DNA of 64,000 bases from Anaerosporobacter faecicola. Lineage in GTDB: Bacteria > Bacillota > Clostridia > Lachnospirales > Lachnospiraceae. The notes under the pieces were generated by a model that was not told where the DNA came from, did no database searches, and saw only the letters and a list, made by a program, of their open reading frames with translations. A program made the translations under genes and the position numbers. The DNA is taken from the NCBI RefSeq assembly GCF_012070565.1, contig NZ_JAAQRO010000030.1:1-64000 (forward strand), given 5' to 3'. Shown here piece after piece: positions 17,515 through 26,179 of this stretch; position 1 is the first letter of the stretch; every line of letters starts with the position of its first letter.

Positions 17515-17563
17515 AAAATCCCGTAGTGATACGAAAATAATCGAATCACTACGGGATTTTTTG
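17515..17563 (+). terminator. terminator of the MATE gene
   Basis: aaatcccgtagtgat pairs with atcactacgggattt across a 13-base loop, followed by T. Strong intrinsic terminator. Confidence 0.88.
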
Positions 17564-17633
17564 GTTAGAAGAATTGACATTATAAACGAATAACAGTAGA
17601 TGATATAAGATGTCAATAAGAGTATGGAGGCAG

Positions 17634-17906
17634 TTATCGCTTATTTATAAATTTTTTCATCATATCTAGTTTCATTTTGTCTTGAGGTGACATATCCTTA
17701 CTCAATACCTGAATCAGTAGTTCGTTTTCTTCTGGAGAAAAACTTAGATTTTGGGCACGCAGTTTGGTATTTGCATTCATTATAAAAGGAAGGCTTTGGT
17801 CCAATGGTTTTCCTTCGGCTTCATTGGCAAGGTCAACAAGTATGGCTAATTTACGCGGATCAATATTCTCCATTGCTGGATGATCAATCCAAGACAGATC
17901 TTTCAT
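17634..17906 (-). CDS. small protein of unknown function, partner of the Asn/Met-repeat protein
   Basis: Ninety residues: HPAMENIDPRKLAILVDLAN, then a helix-rich body with LSFSPEENELLIQVLSKDMSPQDKMKLDMM. No signal peptide, no membrane segment, no cysteine. A GAAAGGAGC site precedes the start, and it lies 35 bases downstream of the repeat-protein gene on the same strand, so the two are probably co-transcribed. I do not recognise the family. The shared operon suggests a joint, perhaps spore- or surface-related role, which is only a guess. Confidence 0.6.
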   Translation of the reverse strand: MKDLSWIDHPAMENIDPRKLAILVDLANEAEGKPLDQSLPFIMNANTKLRAQNLSFSPEENELLIQVLSKDMSPQDKMKLDMMKKFINKR

Positions 17907-17941
17907 AAAATGCTCCTTTCGTTTCTTTGAATAGTAAGGGT

Positions 17942-19300
17942 TTATTCAACTTCAAATGAGGAATTCCAATTTATCGGTTCATGTTCTTCATTTTCGGGTG
18001 AGAGGTCCATGGTATGTAATTGATTCATGGTGGGTGGACTCATGGAATTTCGATAATTCATGTTGTTCCTACCATTAAAAAGCGTATTGTTGCGAGGATT
18101 ACCCATTCTGTAAGGTCCAGTATTCATAGAATTATTGGTATTACCGGTATTTGGTTGAGAATTCATAGTAGTGAAAGAGGAAGGATTCGTATTATTCATA
18201 CCATCTGGTGTGTTCACATTATTAGGTGCGTTCATGTTATTAGGTGTGTTCATGTTATTAGGTGTGTTCATGTTATTAGGTGTGTTCATGTTATTAGAGA
18301 CGTTCCTATTATTAGGTGTATCCATGTTGTTAAGTGTATCCATGTTGTTAGACATGTTCATGTTATTCGATGTGTTCATGTTATTAGAGGCATTCATGTT
18401 ATTAGATGTGTTCATGCTATTAGCGACATTCATACCATCTAAACTGTTTACATTATTATTTGGTGTGTTCATGTTATTTGCAGCATTCATATTTTTCATC
18501 GTGTTCATTACGTTCACCAAATCCATTGGATTCATGGAATTATTATTCATACCAGAGTAGTTCATAGGATTAGAGGCATTGTTCATAAAGTTGTTCATAT
18601 TGTTATTATTGTTATTTGCCTGTGTACCATTCATAGAATCAGCTCCATTCATGGCATTCATCATGTTCATTGTATTCATCATACTGGTGATATTATTAAA
18701 TGAATTGCGTTGATCCGGTGTCATGAAACTATCCAACATCTCTTTCATTGCAGGATTATTAAGAATGGTATTCATACGATTCGTATTCCCAGTTTGTGTT
18801 GTATTTCCGGAAGCCTGTTTTCTATTTCCAAGGCTGGCTGCACTTAATGTTGGTTCATTTGGAAGTGTAGAAGCGATGGATTGGTAGGTTTGGTAAAAAC
18901 GTCTGGCACGTATGGTATTCAGTAGCATAGTGATGATATCTGCTTCTTGTCGGTAACAAACACCTTGCAGACTGGTTAACAGTCCCTCCATGTCAAATCC
19001 ACCTTTTGCTGAATTTATGCTGCAAGCAGATAACTCTGGTTCGGGGTTCCGTACAGAATTCATAAGCTCGGACATCTTTAAGAAGATATTCATGGATTTT
19101 TGACGATCGGGCGTGGCATAAGGCAAAGCCGCACGGATTAACTCTGCTTGGTGGCTAATTGGATTAGGTTTTCTAGACTCTTGTGGAATCTCCTCTGAAT
19201 TTTCTTGAAATGAAGAAAAGTCAAAGGTAGAATCGGAGTCATATTCATCTGTAGAAGGCTCTTGTAGATCGGAATTTGGTATTGAAGAAAAGTCACTCAT
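17942..19300 (-). CDS. Asn/Met-rich repeat protein with conserved N-terminal helical domain
   Basis: A 452-residue protein in three parts: an acidic, Ser/Asp-rich start (1-45), a helical domain (about 50-160) with AELIRAALPYATPDRQKSMN and CYRQEADIITMLLNTIRARR, and a long Asn/Met-rich tail in which a six-residue unit of type NMNTPN recurs about fifteen times (about residues 275-365). No signal peptide or transmembrane segment. The repeat is encoded by an 18-base tandem array. The tail may be a disordered, self-associating region. The pair with the 90-residue gene looks conserved in layout; the function is unknown to me. Confidence 0.65.
   Translation of the reverse strand: MSDFSSIPNSDLQEPSTDEYDSDSTFDFSSFQENSEEIPQESRKPNPISHQAELIRAALPYATPDRQKSMNIFLKMSELMNSVRNPEPELSACSINSAKGGFDMEGLLTSLQGVCYRQEADIITMLLNTIRARRFYQTYQSIASTLPNEPTLSAASLGNRKQASGNTTQTGNTNRMNTILNNPAMKEMLDSFMTPDQRNSFNNITSMMNTMNMMNAMNGADSMNGTQANNNNNNMNNFMNNASNPMNYSGMNNNSMNPMDLVNVMNTMKNMNAANNMNTPNNNVNSLDGMNVANSMNTSNNMNASNNMNTSNNMNMSNNMDTLNNMDTPNNRNVSNNMNTPNNMNTPNNMNTPNNMNAPNNVNTPDGMNNTNPSSFTTMNSQPNTGNTNNSMNTGPYRMGNPRNNTLFNGRNNMNYRNSMSPPTMNQLHTMDLSPENEEHEPINWNSSFEVE
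18209..18480. repeat. 18-bp tandem coding repeat, about 15 units
   Basis: Unit gtgttcatgttattaggt on the plus strand (encoding NMNTPN on the minus strand). Three consecutive units near 18240-18293 are identical; others vary at the fourth or fifth codon (TPN, TSN, ASN, MSN, TLN). Because the unit is a multiple of three, copy number can change without breaking the frame. It also creates long spurious open frames on the plus strand. Confidence 0.85.
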
Positions 19301-19424
19301 ATTAGAAAAGACAAATAATTAATATCTGTCTAACCTCCTTTGATTCATTTATTAGTAATGTATATGAGTAAAAGAAAGAATTATTCTTGTCTTTTTGGAC
19401 AGAGACTAAATTAAATCGTTGCAT

Positions 19425-19497
19425 AAAAAAAGAACCTCTATCTAAGTACGATGAGAAGCATGTTGGAATTACAACGTACATACATAAAAGGTTCTGT
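19425..19497 (-). terminator. probable terminator of luxS
   Basis: Read on the minus strand, agaaccttttat and atagaggttct flank a long loop and are followed by a run of seven T. The pairing is short (about seven base pairs) and the loop large, so this is a moderate candidate. Confidence 0.5.
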
Positions 19498-19506
19498 GAT
19501 TTTGAA

Positions 19507-19986
19507 TTATTGTGGATATACTAGGTTTTCTGGTTTAATGTTGTAGAGAACTTGATCCAGATAACGTTTCGCTAGATATTTTGCCATATCAAGGTTTTGA
19601 TCGAGGTAATTTCCACAGTTTTTAGCCGCTGCACCTGGAATTTCCCCTTCAAAATCACGGATAAATTCAAACATTTCAGTTATTAGTGGAACGATATCTT
19701 TGGAATCGTAATCTCCTGCTAATAAGAGATAGCAACCAGTTCTACAACCCATTGGTCCAAAATAAACAATTTTCGAACCAAATTCGGCATGATTTCTTAA
19801 GAACGTTGCGGCTAAATGTTCGATGGTATGAAGTTCTGCATTGTTCATGACAGGTTCAAAATTTGGTCTTGTCATTCGAAGATCAAAGGTGGTGATCACA
19901 GCATCTCCATAGGAATCTTTTCTAGAAACATAGATGCCAGGTAATAATTTTAAATGGTCTATTGTAAAACTTGCAATTGGTTTCAT
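19507..19986 (-). CDS. luxS: S-ribosylhomocysteine lyase LuxS
   Basis: A 159-residue protein of normal LuxS length. It cleaves S-ribosylhomocysteine to homocysteine and the AI-2 precursor DPD. The metal-binding residues are His53 and His57 (ELHTIEHLAA) and Cys124 (AAAKNCGNYLDQNLDMAK); the catalytic Cys81 sits in GPMGCRTGCYLL. All key residues are present. The gene is alone, with its own promoter at 20022-20050 and an AAGAGGA site; no pfs or other methyl-cycle gene is adjacent. Confidence 0.96.
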   Translation of the reverse strand: MKPIASFTIDHLKLLPGIYVSRKDSYGDAVITTFDLRMTRPNFEPVMNNAELHTIEHLAATFLRNHAEFGSKIVYFGPMGCRTGCYLLLAGDYDSKDIVPLITEMFEFIRDFEGEIPGAAAKNCGNYLDQNLDMAKYLAKRYLDQVLYNIKPENLVYPQ

Positions 19987-20021
19987 TGGTATCCTCTTTT
20001 CTATAATTATTGTATTTTTTT

Positions 20022-20050
20022 ATTATACCATAGTATGATTCAACTGACAA
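20022..20050 (-). promoter_or_regulatory. promoter of luxS
   Basis: On the minus strand TTGTCA, a 17-base spacer and TATAAT, about 35 bases before the luxS start codon. Near-consensus. Confidence 0.75.
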
Positions 20051-20151
20051 ATGTCTGCAATTCCTGTAAAGCAGTTTATCACATGATAAATAGAAGATAC
20101 AAGAGGAATGTACTTATACAGGGGGAATTGTAAGAGAGTAAGAGTGCGTGT

Positions 20152-20529
20152 TTAATGTTCACGTATTAGATAAGCATTATGGTCAGGATCATAGAAGGTA
20201 AACATTTTTCCATAAGGCATGTCCATCAGTTCCTTAATATCTACTCCTCGTTCTTTTAAGGTATTATACGTTGTTTGGATATCATCCGTTGATAAGATCA
20301 AAGAAGGATGAGTAAGGGGATTCTCTGGATTTTGCTGTTTCATCCATTCTTTTTCGTAAAGGACAAAAGAGGTAGAAGATGCTTTATTGGGTGCCACTTC
20401 AAGCCAAGTCATAGTTGGTCCCATTGGTTGTTCTACTATAATTTGAAAATCCATTTGATCAAGCCAGAATTGCTTTGCTTTATGTTGATCGGATACGTAA
20501 ATTGTGATCTTTGATATTTGTTTTATCAT
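20152..20529 (-). CDS. VOC family (glyoxalase/dioxygenase-like) protein
   Basis: A 125-residue single vicinal-oxygen-chelate fold protein: two beta-alpha-beta-beta-beta modules, with KITIYVSDQHKAKQFWLDQMDF at the start and DIQTTYNTLKERGVDIKE, then MFTFYDPDHNAYLI at the end. Such proteins include glyoxalases and bleomycin-binding proteins; the substrate here cannot be told. GAAAGGACA lies upstream of the start. It is on the same strand as luxS but has 165 bases between, holding the luxS promoter. Confidence 0.82.
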   Translation of the reverse strand: MIKQISKITIYVSDQHKAKQFWLDQMDFQIIVEQPMGPTMTWLEVAPNKASSTSFVLYEKEWMKQQNPENPLTHPSLILSTDDIQTTYNTLKERGVDIKELMDMPYGKMFTFYDPDHNAYLIREH

Positions 20530-20774
20530 AATATGTCCTTTCTTTGCTAATCTTTGCTATAGTATCTGTAGTTGTGTGAAATCTATTCTGTTTTATATTC
20601 ACAGGATTGCAAATAGTTACATAGTTGAATTCTACGATTATTAGAATAGGAAAATGGGACTTGGAAAGAATAAAAGTAGGATTCGAAAGAAGTAAGAATC
20701 CATTTAAATGATACAAGTGTCAAAAGAAAATTTTGACATCCACATGTAACCTTGTAGAGAAAAGAGGTGTTTCT

Positions 20775-21053
20775 ATGTCAAAAGTAGGAAAAACAATGAA
20801 TTCGGTAACGGAAGGCGTTGTTAAAGTAGGCGGTGTGGTTACCAAATGTAGTGGCGAAGTGCTTAGCGAGATTGGAAAGACAGTAGGAGTATCGAAGAAT
20901 CTATGCGATAAGGTGGAAGATAAAGCCGATATGCTTGGAAAAGATATGTATTACGCAAGCCGTAAGATTGGGCATAAGGTGGAGAAGGCAACAGAAGAAG
21001 TAGTAGATGGAACAAAACGCGTGTATGAGAATATGACCAATAAGATAAAATAG
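20775..21053 (+). CDS. small amphipathic helical protein, unknown
   Basis: Ninety-two residues from ATG 20775, preceded by AAAGAGG. The frame is open upstream to a TTG at 20733 without a ribosome site. The sequence (KVGKTMNSVTEGVVKVGGVV, then KVEDKADMLGKDMYY and KIGHKVEKATEEVV) is a series of charged amphipathic helices like those of apolipoprotein-like or late-embryogenesis-like stress proteins. No membrane segment. The function is unknown. Confidence 0.6.
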   Translation: MSKVGKTMNSVTEGVVKVGGVVTKCSGEVLSEIGKTVGVSKNLCDKVEDKADMLGKDMYYASRKIGHKVEKATEEVVDGTKRVYENMTNKIK

Positions 21054-21162
21054 CGAGAAAATGGTAAGTACACGATAAACCAAAGAAATAAATAAACAAA
21101 AATAGTAATACGAAAAACAAAAAACTAAAAACAAAAAACTAAAAACCAAAAGACTAAAAACC

Positions 21163-21265
21163 AAAACAACAAAAAAACAATTTTCAATGGACTGAGAATC
21201 TAAGTTCAAACACATAGGGGTTGACTTAGATATCCAATTCTTGAAAATTGTTTTTTGTTGTTTTT
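21163..21265. terminator. long two-part hairpin between convergent transcripts
   Basis: Arms aaaacaacaaaaaaacaatt plus ttcaa (21163-21187) and the complement at 21241-21265 form about 24 base pairs with one bulge. Inside, atctaagt (21198-21205) pairs perfectly with acttagat (21224-21231). The A-rich left arm and T-rich right arm would work as a terminator in either direction, between the small gene ending at 21053 and the polyamine operon on the minus strand. The preceding 21090-21165 is A-rich with imperfect repeats of aaaaactaaaaac. Confidence 0.7.
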
Positions 21266-21273
21266 ATTTATAC

Positions 21274-21318
21274 GATGTTTTATATAACAAATTCTTACAA
21301 GTTCCTATATAAAACATC
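21274..21318. terminator. second hairpin downstream of the polyamine operon
   Basis: Perfect 13-base arms gatgttttatata (21274-21286) and tatataaaacatc (21306-21318), 19-base loop, about 50 bases after the potCD stop codon on the minus strand. No T-run directly behind it on the minus strand, so it may be a 3' stabiliser in front of the larger hairpin. Confidence 0.55.
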
Positions 21319-21367
21319 TATATCTGTTTGAGGTATATCATGATAATGGAGTCAATAGTATGTCCGG

Positions 21368-23245
21368 TTATTGAGACATTACTTCACGCCACTTTTCATC
21401 ATAGTAAGCAGTCATTTCATCGCCAAGGTATTGGAATGTTTCACAGTTACTTATGATCGAACTATCTGGGAATGCCACTTTACTGTTTCGGATATCATCA
21501 TCTTCAATCATTTCTTTCGCTGCGGTATTAGGGGTTGAATAGGTGATGTATTCAAAGTTTAGTAACGCGATATCAGGACGACATAAGAAATTAATGAATT
21601 TCTCTGCATTTTCTTTGTGTTCGCTGTTTTTTGGAATAACCCAGCCATCAATCCAGATATTGGAACCCTCTTTTGGTACAACATATACAAGGTCGGAATT
21701 CTCACGTTGCGTGTAGATTGCTTCCCCAGAATAGATAATACCGATTGCAGCATTATTACCGATCATACTATCACGTACCTGGTCCACTACATAGGATTGA
21801 ACCAAAGGTTTTTGGTCAATCAATAACTGCGTTGCTTCCTTTAATTCCTCCTTGTTTGTGGAATTAAGGGAGTATCCTAAGTATTTCAATGCAATACCCA
21901 GTGCATCACGGACACTGTTGATCATCAGAATGTTGTTCTTGTATTTTTCATCGAAAATAGCACCCCAGGAATCAATTGGTTCATCCACCATTGTTTTATT
22001 ATATAGAATACCTACCGTACCCCAGCAATAAGGAACGAAGTATTTATTCCCTGGGTCAAAAGACTCTGCACTTTGCAAGTAATCTTTACCAATGTATTTG
22101 ATGTTTGGAATGTTATCATAATTGAGTTCAGACAATAGGTCGGCATCAATCATACGCTGTACCATATAATCGGAAGGACAGACAACATCGTATTTTACAG
22201 CGCCCGTTTCAACCTTTGGAAACATCTCCTCATTCATCTCGAATTCGTCGTAGACAACTTTGATACCTGTTTCTTGTTCAAACATGGTAATTACATCGGG
22301 ATCGATATATTCACCCCAGTTGTATACGTTAAGAGTGTCACCCCCAGAGGTCGAATTCATACCAACTAAGGAACCAATAATCAAAGCGGAAATCGCAACG
22401 ACAGCGATAACTGGTTTTAAGAAACTATAATTGCGTTTGGATTCATTATGAATTCGTTGCTTCTTGTTTTTCTTTGCGGTTTCTTCTTTTGGTGCTCGAT
22501 TGATTAGAATCAATAACGTAAGGACAGAGAGGAAGAGCAAAGTAGATAATGCATACATCTCTGGCTTAATACCCTTACGAACTTCGGTGTAGATCTTTGT
22601 AGATAACGTATTAATTCCAGGACCCTTTGTAAAATGGGTAATAACAAAATCATCAAGTGACATGGTAAATGCCAACAGAAAACCGGACATGATACCTGGA
22701 AAGATATCTGGTAAAATAACTTTTCGAAAAGCATAGAAATGGGACGCTCCCAAATCAAGAGCTGCTTCGTAGGTATTCTTGTTCGTTTGTTTTAATTTAG
22801 GCATAACACTTAGTATGACATATGGTATGTTGAAGGTTATGTGAGCAATCAAAACACTGGTGAAACCTAACGTGTAATGAATGGCTACAAAGATCAACAT
22901 AAGGGAGATACCAGTAACGATATCAGCATTTAACATAGGAATGTTGGTTATACCCATCAGTATGGTTCGTGGGGTACGCTTCATGCTGTTCATTGCAATG
23001 GAAGCAGCAGTACCGATAATCGTAGCAATCAAAGCGGATACTAAGGCAAGAACCAGGGTCGTATAGAGCGCGTTCATGATTTGCTCATTTGCAAAAAGTT
23101 CCTTATACCAGTTAAGTGTAAATCCACCCCATTTGGCACGTGATTTGGATTTGTTGAAGGATAAAACAATCAACACAGCAATTGGTGCATAGAGGAAGAG
23201 GAATAATAGTGCTATATATAATTTTTGTATAAATTTCTTTACCAT
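21368..23245 (-). CDS. potCD: fused spermidine/putrescine ABC permease and binding protein (PotC-PotD)
   Basis: A 625-residue fusion. Residues 1-255 are a PotC-type permease with six membrane segments and the EAA motif EAALDLGASHFYAFRKVILP (160-179) that docks on PotA. A Lys/Asn linker (252-275) leads to one more membrane segment (about 277-297), which displays a complete PotD-type polyamine-binding domain (from 303: TLNVYNWGEYIDPDVITMFE, then YDVVCPSDYMVQRM, and DGWVIPKNSEHKENAEKFIN). This tethers the receptor instead of using a lipid anchor. It overlaps potB by seven bases and ends the operon. Confidence 0.92.
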   Translation of the reverse strand: MVKKFIQKLYIALLFLFLYAPIAVLIVLSFNKSKSRAKWGGFTLNWYKELFANEQIMNALYTTLVLALVSALIATIIGTAASIAMNSMKRTPRTILMGITNIPMLNADIVTGISLMLIFVAIHYTLGFTSVLIAHITFNIPYVILSVMPKLKQTNKNTYEAALDLGASHFYAFRKVILPDIFPGIMSGFLLAFTMSLDDFVITHFTKGPGINTLSTKIYTEVRKGIKPEMYALSTLLFLSVLTLLILINRAPKEETAKKNKKQRIHNESKRNYSFLKPVIAVVAISALIIGSLVGMNSTSGGDTLNVYNWGEYIDPDVITMFEQETGIKVVYDEFEMNEEMFPKVETGAVKYDVVCPSDYMVQRMIDADLLSELNYDNIPNIKYIGKDYLQSAESFDPGNKYFVPYCWGTVGILYNKTMVDEPIDSWGAIFDEKYKNNILMINSVRDALGIALKYLGYSLNSTNKEELKEATQLLIDQKPLVQSYVVDQVRDSMIGNNAAIGIIYSGEAIYTQRENSDLVYVVPKEGSNIWIDGWVIPKNSEHKENAEKFINFLCRPDIALLNFEYITYSTPNTAAKEMIEDDDIRNSKVAFPDSSIISNCETFQYLGDEMTAYYDEKWREVMSQ

Positions 23246-24054
23246 ATATTCGTACCCTCCGAATCTTTATCGTATTTCGCAAGGATAGCCATACTTAATA
23301 AAATGAATATCATAAGAACAAGGGATAGACCGGAACCAACATTCCAACGGCTGGAACGGAAGTCTTGTTCAATGATATTTCCAATCAATAAAATCTTCGC
23401 ACCACCTAAGATATCAGAGATAACGAAAGTAGTAAGCGCTGGAACGAATACCATTGTGATACCACTGACAACACCTGGTAAACTTAAGGGGAAGATGATC
23501 TTCATAAATGTCTGGGTTGAGTTTGCACCAAGGTCACGTGCAGCGTTGATCACGTTTTGATCAAGTTTGATCAGTGTATTATAAATCGGTAAAACCATAA
23601 ATGGTAAAAAGTTATAAACCATACCGAGAATAATAGCACCGGAAGTGTTGATGATTGAAATTCCAGGTAGACCAAGATGTCCCAGAATGGTATTGATTAC
23701 ACCATTTTTTTCAAGTAAAGTCTGCCAAGCTAAAGTACGTAATAAAAAGTTCATCCACATAGGAAGTATGAAGATGAGAACGATGAAACTATGACTGTTC
23801 ATCTTTATTTTCGTTAAAATCATGGCAAGTGGATATGCCAATAATAAACAAATGATCGTACTGATCAAGGATAATTTTAAGGAAAGCAACAAGGCTTTCA
23901 TGTTATTGTGTGTTGCAATATTCTTAACGTGTTCCAACGTAAAATTACCGGAATCATTGGTTAAACCATAGTACACGATTAGAATGAGGGGAATAATGAT
24001 AAATGCTGCCAACCAGACGACATAGGGTGTGGCTAACCATTTTTTCTTATTCAT
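23239..24054 (-). CDS. potB: spermidine/putrescine ABC transporter permease PotB
   Basis: A 271-residue permease with six membrane segments. It begins [20 protein letters not shown] like PotB/PotH proteins and carries the EAA-type loop [20 protein letters not shown] before the fifth segment. It pairs with the PotC part of the fused protein to make the channel. The start overlaps the end of potA by eight bases and its end overlaps potCD by seven bases, so translation is coupled. Confidence 0.92.
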   Translation of the reverse strand: MNKKKWLATPYVVWLAAFIIIPLILIVYYGLTNDSGNFTLEHVKNIATHNNMKALLLSLKLSLISTIICLLLAYPLAMILTKIKMNSHSFIVLIFILPMWMNFLLRTLAWQTLLEKNGVINTILGHLGLPGISIINTSGAIILGMVYNFLPFMVLPIYNTLIKLDQNVINAARDLGANSTQTFMKIIFPLSLPGVVSGITMVFVPALTTFVISDILGGAKILLIGNIIEQDFRSSRWNVGSGLSLVLMIFILLSMAILAKYDKDSEGTNIW

Positions 24055-25117
24055 CTAAAATCACCGCCTCTTCGTCATCGGATTCTGGTTTATTCATGAT
24101 CTGAATGTCGAATGGATCAACATGGATTCCAACTTCTGCACCAACTGGGGAGAGATCAGTACTGTGTACCAGCCATTCATGACCATTTGCCATAACTTCC
24201 ATCTCATAATGAACACCTTTGAAGATAAGAGAAGTTACCCTTCCCGTAATGGTTCCTTGTTCTGGAGCAACTAAATCGATATCTTCTGGACGGATGACAA
24301 CATCAACCGGTTTGTTCTTGCCAAATCCCACATCCACACAGGCAAAGTTTGTTCCAAGTATATTCACCAACTTGTCTTCAACCATGGTACCTGCAATAAT
24401 GTTACTTTCTCCAATAAAGTCCGCAACAAATGCATTCTTCGGTTCATTATAGATGTCTTCTGGGGTACCAATCTGTTGAATGTAACCTTGGTTCATGACC
24501 ACAATGGTATCGGACATGGTCAAAGCTTCCTCTTGGTCATGGGTAACATAGATAAAGGTAATCCCAAGCTCATTTTTCAAACGGATCAATTCGTATTGCA
24601 TATCTTGTCGAAGCTTTAAGTCCAATGCACCAAGTGGTTCATCAAGAAGAAGAACTTTTGGCTCATTAACAATGGCACGGGCAATGGCAATACGTTGTTG
24701 TTGACCACCAGATAAGGAATCTGGTTTTCGATTTTCATAGCCATCTAAGTTTACTAGTTTTAAAGCATACTTAATCTTGTCATCAATATAACTCTTGGAT
24801 TTTTTCTTGATCTTTAATCCAAATGCAATGTTTTCTGCAATAGACATATGGGTAAATAAAGCATACTTTTGAAAAACGGTATTCAATTGTCTTTGATTTG
24901 GTGGAAGCTTGGTGATATTCTTGCCATCAAATATGACATTTCCCTGATCTGGATTTTCAAAACCACCGATGATACGAAGGGTTGTTGTTTTACCACATCC
25001 ACTAGGACCAAGTAGTGTTAGAAATTCATTTTCTTTTATATAGAGATTTAAGTCATCGAGGACAATGTTATCACCGTATGCTTTTGTTATGTTCTGTAAA
25101 TCGATTAATTTATTCAT
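24047..25117 (-). CDS. potA: spermidine/putrescine ABC transporter ATPase PotA
   Basis: A 356-residue ABC ATPase. Walker [10 protein letters not shown] near residue 38, Q-loop [22 protein letters not shown], signature [16 protein letters not shown], Walker [14 protein letters not shown]-loop [13 protein letters not shown], then a C-terminal regulatory TOBE-type domain (from about 240: [11 protein letters not shown]). This is the classic PotA/CysA subgroup layout. It is the first transport gene of the operon, about 100 bases behind the XRE-cupin regulator gene. Confidence 0.93.
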   Translation of the reverse strand: MNKLIDLQNITKAYGDNIVLDDLNLYIKENEFLTLLGPSGCGKTTTLRIIGGFENPDQGNVIFDGKNITKLPPNQRQLNTVFQKYALFTHMSIAENIAFGLKIKKKSKSYIDDKIKYALKLVNLDGYENRKPDSLSGGQQQRIAIARAIVNEPKVLLLDEPLGALDLKLRQDMQYELIRLKNELGITFIYVTHDQEEALTMSDTIVVMNQGYIQQIGTPEDIYNEPKNAFVADFIGESNIIAGTMVEDKLVNILGTNFACVDVGFGKNKPVDVVIRPEDIDLVAPEQGTITGRVTSLIFKGVHYEMEVMANGHEWLVHSTDLSPVGAEVGIHVDPFDIQIMNKPESDDEEAVILDE

Positions 25118-25214
25118 CGCTATACCACTACGTATCGCAAAGAATACTTACGATACTGCCACTTCGATAATCGTCTGTACACGACTATGGGGCAAATTCC
25201 TTTCTTTTTTAATG

Positions 25215-25754
25215 TTAAAAACTTGGTGGTGTTGATACCCATAGGAGACTGGCTCCTGATTTATTATTCGCTGTGAGAAAATGTTTTTTATTCGGTGTAA
25301 AATAAAAAGCTTCCCCTTTTTTGGCTTTGTAGATCTTATTGCCTATGTGAATGGAAATGCTTCCATTTAGCACATAACCGAATTCTTCTCCTTCATGGGG
25401 ATTATCGGGATAGGTGGAACCTTCAGGCTCTAATGTTAATAAGATGGGTTCCATCATATTTTTTTGTGCATTGGGAATGATCCATTGAATTTCATTCTTG
25501 AGTTCGGAATCGTATTTTTCAAAAAAATCTGTTTTATGGAATACGACTTGTTCCGAGGTTGTATTAGAAAAGAACTCTTCTAAGTTTGTTCCAAGGCATT
25601 GCAGAATATCAACTAATGTTGCAATAGAAGGAGAGGTAAGGTCACGTTCTAACTGTGAGATAAAACCTTTTGATAATTCTGCACGGTCTGCTAATTCTTC
25701 CTGTGTCAGGTTTTTTTGAACACGAAGTTCTTTAATCTTATGACCAATCTGCAT
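25215..25754 (-). CDS. XRE-cupin transcriptional regulator (PuuR-like) of the polyamine operon
   Basis: About 179 residues: an N-terminal helix-turn-helix (IGHKIKELRVQKNLTQEELA and SKGFISQLERDLTSPSIATL, residues 2-60) and a C-terminal cupin (EGEEFGYVLNGSISIHIGNK, about 115-175) that probably senses a small ligand. This is the PuuR/SutR layout often found with polyamine uptake genes. The frame is open to 25811, but ATG 25754 follows AGAAAGGAAG. It leads the pot operon, and an inverted repeat at 25866-25882 just after the promoter is a likely autoregulatory site. Confidence 0.85.
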   Translation of the reverse strand: MQIGHKIKELRVQKNLTQEELADRAELSKGFISQLERDLTSPSIATLVDILQCLGTNLEEFFSNTTSEQVVFHKTDFFEKYDSELKNEIQWIIPNAQKNMMEPILLTLEPEGSTYPDNPHEGEEFGYVLNGSISIHIGNKIYKAKKGEAFYFTPNKKHFLTANNKSGASLLWVSTPPSF

Positions 25755-25865
25755 GGTAGCTTCCTTTCTATTATGAAGTATGTGCTTTCTATTCAAGTTT
25801 TTACGATTCAATCAAGCATAGATTGCCAGAAAAAACCAGGATAGATTAGCATGACTGCACTCAAA

Positions 25866-25923
25866 GTTTAGCAAAACTAAACAGCAGCATAATTTATTAT
25901 ACACAGAATACCTATGCTGTCAA
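25866..25923 (-). promoter_or_regulatory. promoter and candidate operator of the regulator-pot operon
   Basis: On the minus strand TTGACA (25918-25923), 16-base spacer, TATAAT (25896-25901). Immediately downstream lies the inverted repeat gtttag-N5-ctaaac (25866-25882), roughly at +7 to +23, a position where a bound repressor would block transcription. The remaining gap to aroC (25924-26107) shows no gene. Confidence 0.7.
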
Positions 25924-26107
25924 CAGGATTTTACATAAAACTATAAAATTTCATAGAAATATTGTGCAAAGACGAAAAAACGTGATTTTATAAGGAAAAA
26001 CAGAGGAAAAGAATAAGAAAAAAACAAAAGAAGTTAACTTTTACTAAACTGGGAACAGTAATGATAGTAAACTGTAATCATAGAATATTTAGATGGATAG
26101 AAAGGAA

Positions 26108-26147
26108 AACTGTTCAGAGCAAGCTTATGAGATTGCTCTAAACAGTT
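26108..26147 (-). terminator. terminator of aroC
   Basis: aactgtt-c-agagcaa pairs with ttgctct-a-aacagtt (one mismatch) around a ten-base loop. On the minus strand it follows the aroC stop by about 30 bases and is followed by ttcc. Confidence 0.7.
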
Positions 26148-26179
26148 ACAGCAGTAGCGATATAGATAAATGGAATATA

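Noticed and set aside
18209-18480. CRISPR-like array of short repeats
   Set aside because: Units are adjacent without unique spacers, keep one reading frame and encode a repeat protein.
18020-18560. Two long plus-strand open frames full of HVIRCVHVI and FMLLGV-type repeats
   Set aside because: They lie opposite the Asn/Met-repeat gene and are only the complement of its 18-base array; no ribosome site and unnatural composition.
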